From Lachnospiraceae bacterium (GTDB lineage Bacteria > Bacillota > Clostridia > Lachnospirales > Lachnospiraceae), in assembly GCA_021770755.1 (NCBI GenBank), contig JAETQI010000038.1, positions 1-43,638 of the forward strand: a DNA stretch of 43,638 nt, written 5' to 3'. Both the position numbers and the translations under genes were made by a program. Position 1 is the stretch's first letter; each line of letters opens with the position of its first letter. The notes below the pieces were generated by a model, which saw nothing but the letters and a program-made list of their open reading frames with translations, was not told where the DNA came from and ran no database searches. Of the stretch, positions 43,470-43,638 are shown in pieces.

Positions 43470-43498
43470 TTGACAGATGCGAAAACTTGTGATAAATT
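43470..43498 (+). promoter_or_regulatory. rRNA operon promoter P2
   Basis: TTGACA (43470-43475), 17-base spacer, TAAATT (43493-43498). The -35 is perfect and the -10 is weaker. The two tandem promoters, about 105 bases apart, fit a ribosomal RNA operon. Confidence 0.7.
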
Positions 43499-43504
43499 GA
43501 ATGA

Positions 43505-43638
43505 GTTGCCGCAAAGAGCAAACAAAGATCAGAACCTTGACAAATAAACAGTAATGCAACCCTGAAAATTCTAAAAAGAATTATTCAGAACAAAAACCTT
43601 TAAAAGTAAATGCATTGAAAAATGCAACGGATCAAAGC
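43505..43638 (+). other. 16S rRNA leader region
   Basis: The text ACCTTGACAAATAAACAG, the hairpin around 43562-43589 and TGCATT/AATGCA (43611-43616/43621-43626), ending AACGGATCAAAGC, is the kind of leader seen just before 16S rRNA in Lachnospiraceae. The window ends before the mature 16S begins. Confidence 0.75.

Noticed and set aside
43515-43530. AAAGAGCA as a possible boxA in the rRNA leader
   Set aside because: It is the reverse complement of boxA, so it is in the wrong orientation for the plus-strand operon.
1-43638. CRISPR array, transposon or prophage
   Set aside because: No regular repeat-spacer array, transposase, integrase or phage structural gene was found on either strand.

Overview
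The window looks like a chromosomal segment of a Clostridia species, most likely Lachnospiraceae. Supporting signs are the Shine-Dalgarno-rich gene starts, sigma-A type promoters, a T-box leader, a dimeric glycyl-tRNA synthetase, many aminoacyl-tRNA synthetase and DNA-repair genes, and a right end that reads like the leader of a 16S rRNA operon of that family. The genus cannot be named from the sequence. Nearly all genes are on the + strand. The one large exception is a 4.4 kb minus-strand gene for a dehydratase-activase-like protein (26656-31044). No prophage, insertion sequence or CRISPR array was seen.

Layout. 1-110: hairpin-rich repeat DNA. 145-3609: aldo/keto reductase, GH13 neopullulanase-type glycosidase and a Uma2-family protein with its own promoter. 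3631-8394: small unknown protein, hisS, nth, pspA and a DUF2156-GNAT fusion. 8439-10807: leucine T-box leader and a leuA gene fused to an AraC-type DNA-binding domain. 10842-13891: AlkD-like repair protein, small unknown, tRNA-Arg(CCG) and a membrane SH3b protein. 13905-19376: Gfo/Idh oxidoreductase, small unknown, rluF-like, ligA and metA. 19416-22778: hemerythrin/response-regulator fusion, small coiled-coil protein and asnS. 22991-26629: a Gld-like ABC transporter operon (ATPase, permease-GldG fusion, DUF4340). 31377-33480: rhomboid-like protein, sigma-70-like protein without region 4, and an unknown. 33511-38963: M16C peptidase, era, YqzL-like ORF, recO and a lipoprotein. 38999-43139: glyS and alaS. 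43364-43638: rRNA operon promoters and leader.

Most genes are housekeeping. The most unusual items are: (1) leuA-AraC under a leucine T-box, an enzyme that may also be a DNA-binding leucine sensor; (2) three copies (13992-14042 +, 22792-22843 -, 40392-40444 +) of one intergenic structured element, with a long stem, a bulged A, a one-sided AGAGSAAATAT-like loop and an inner hairpin; (3) a sigma-70-like protein that keeps core-binding-like parts but lacks region 4, next to a rhomboid-like protein with no visible catalytic dyad; (4) a hemerythrin domain joined to an uncharacterised middle domain and a receiver domain. All functional statements are from reading motifs; no database search was run.
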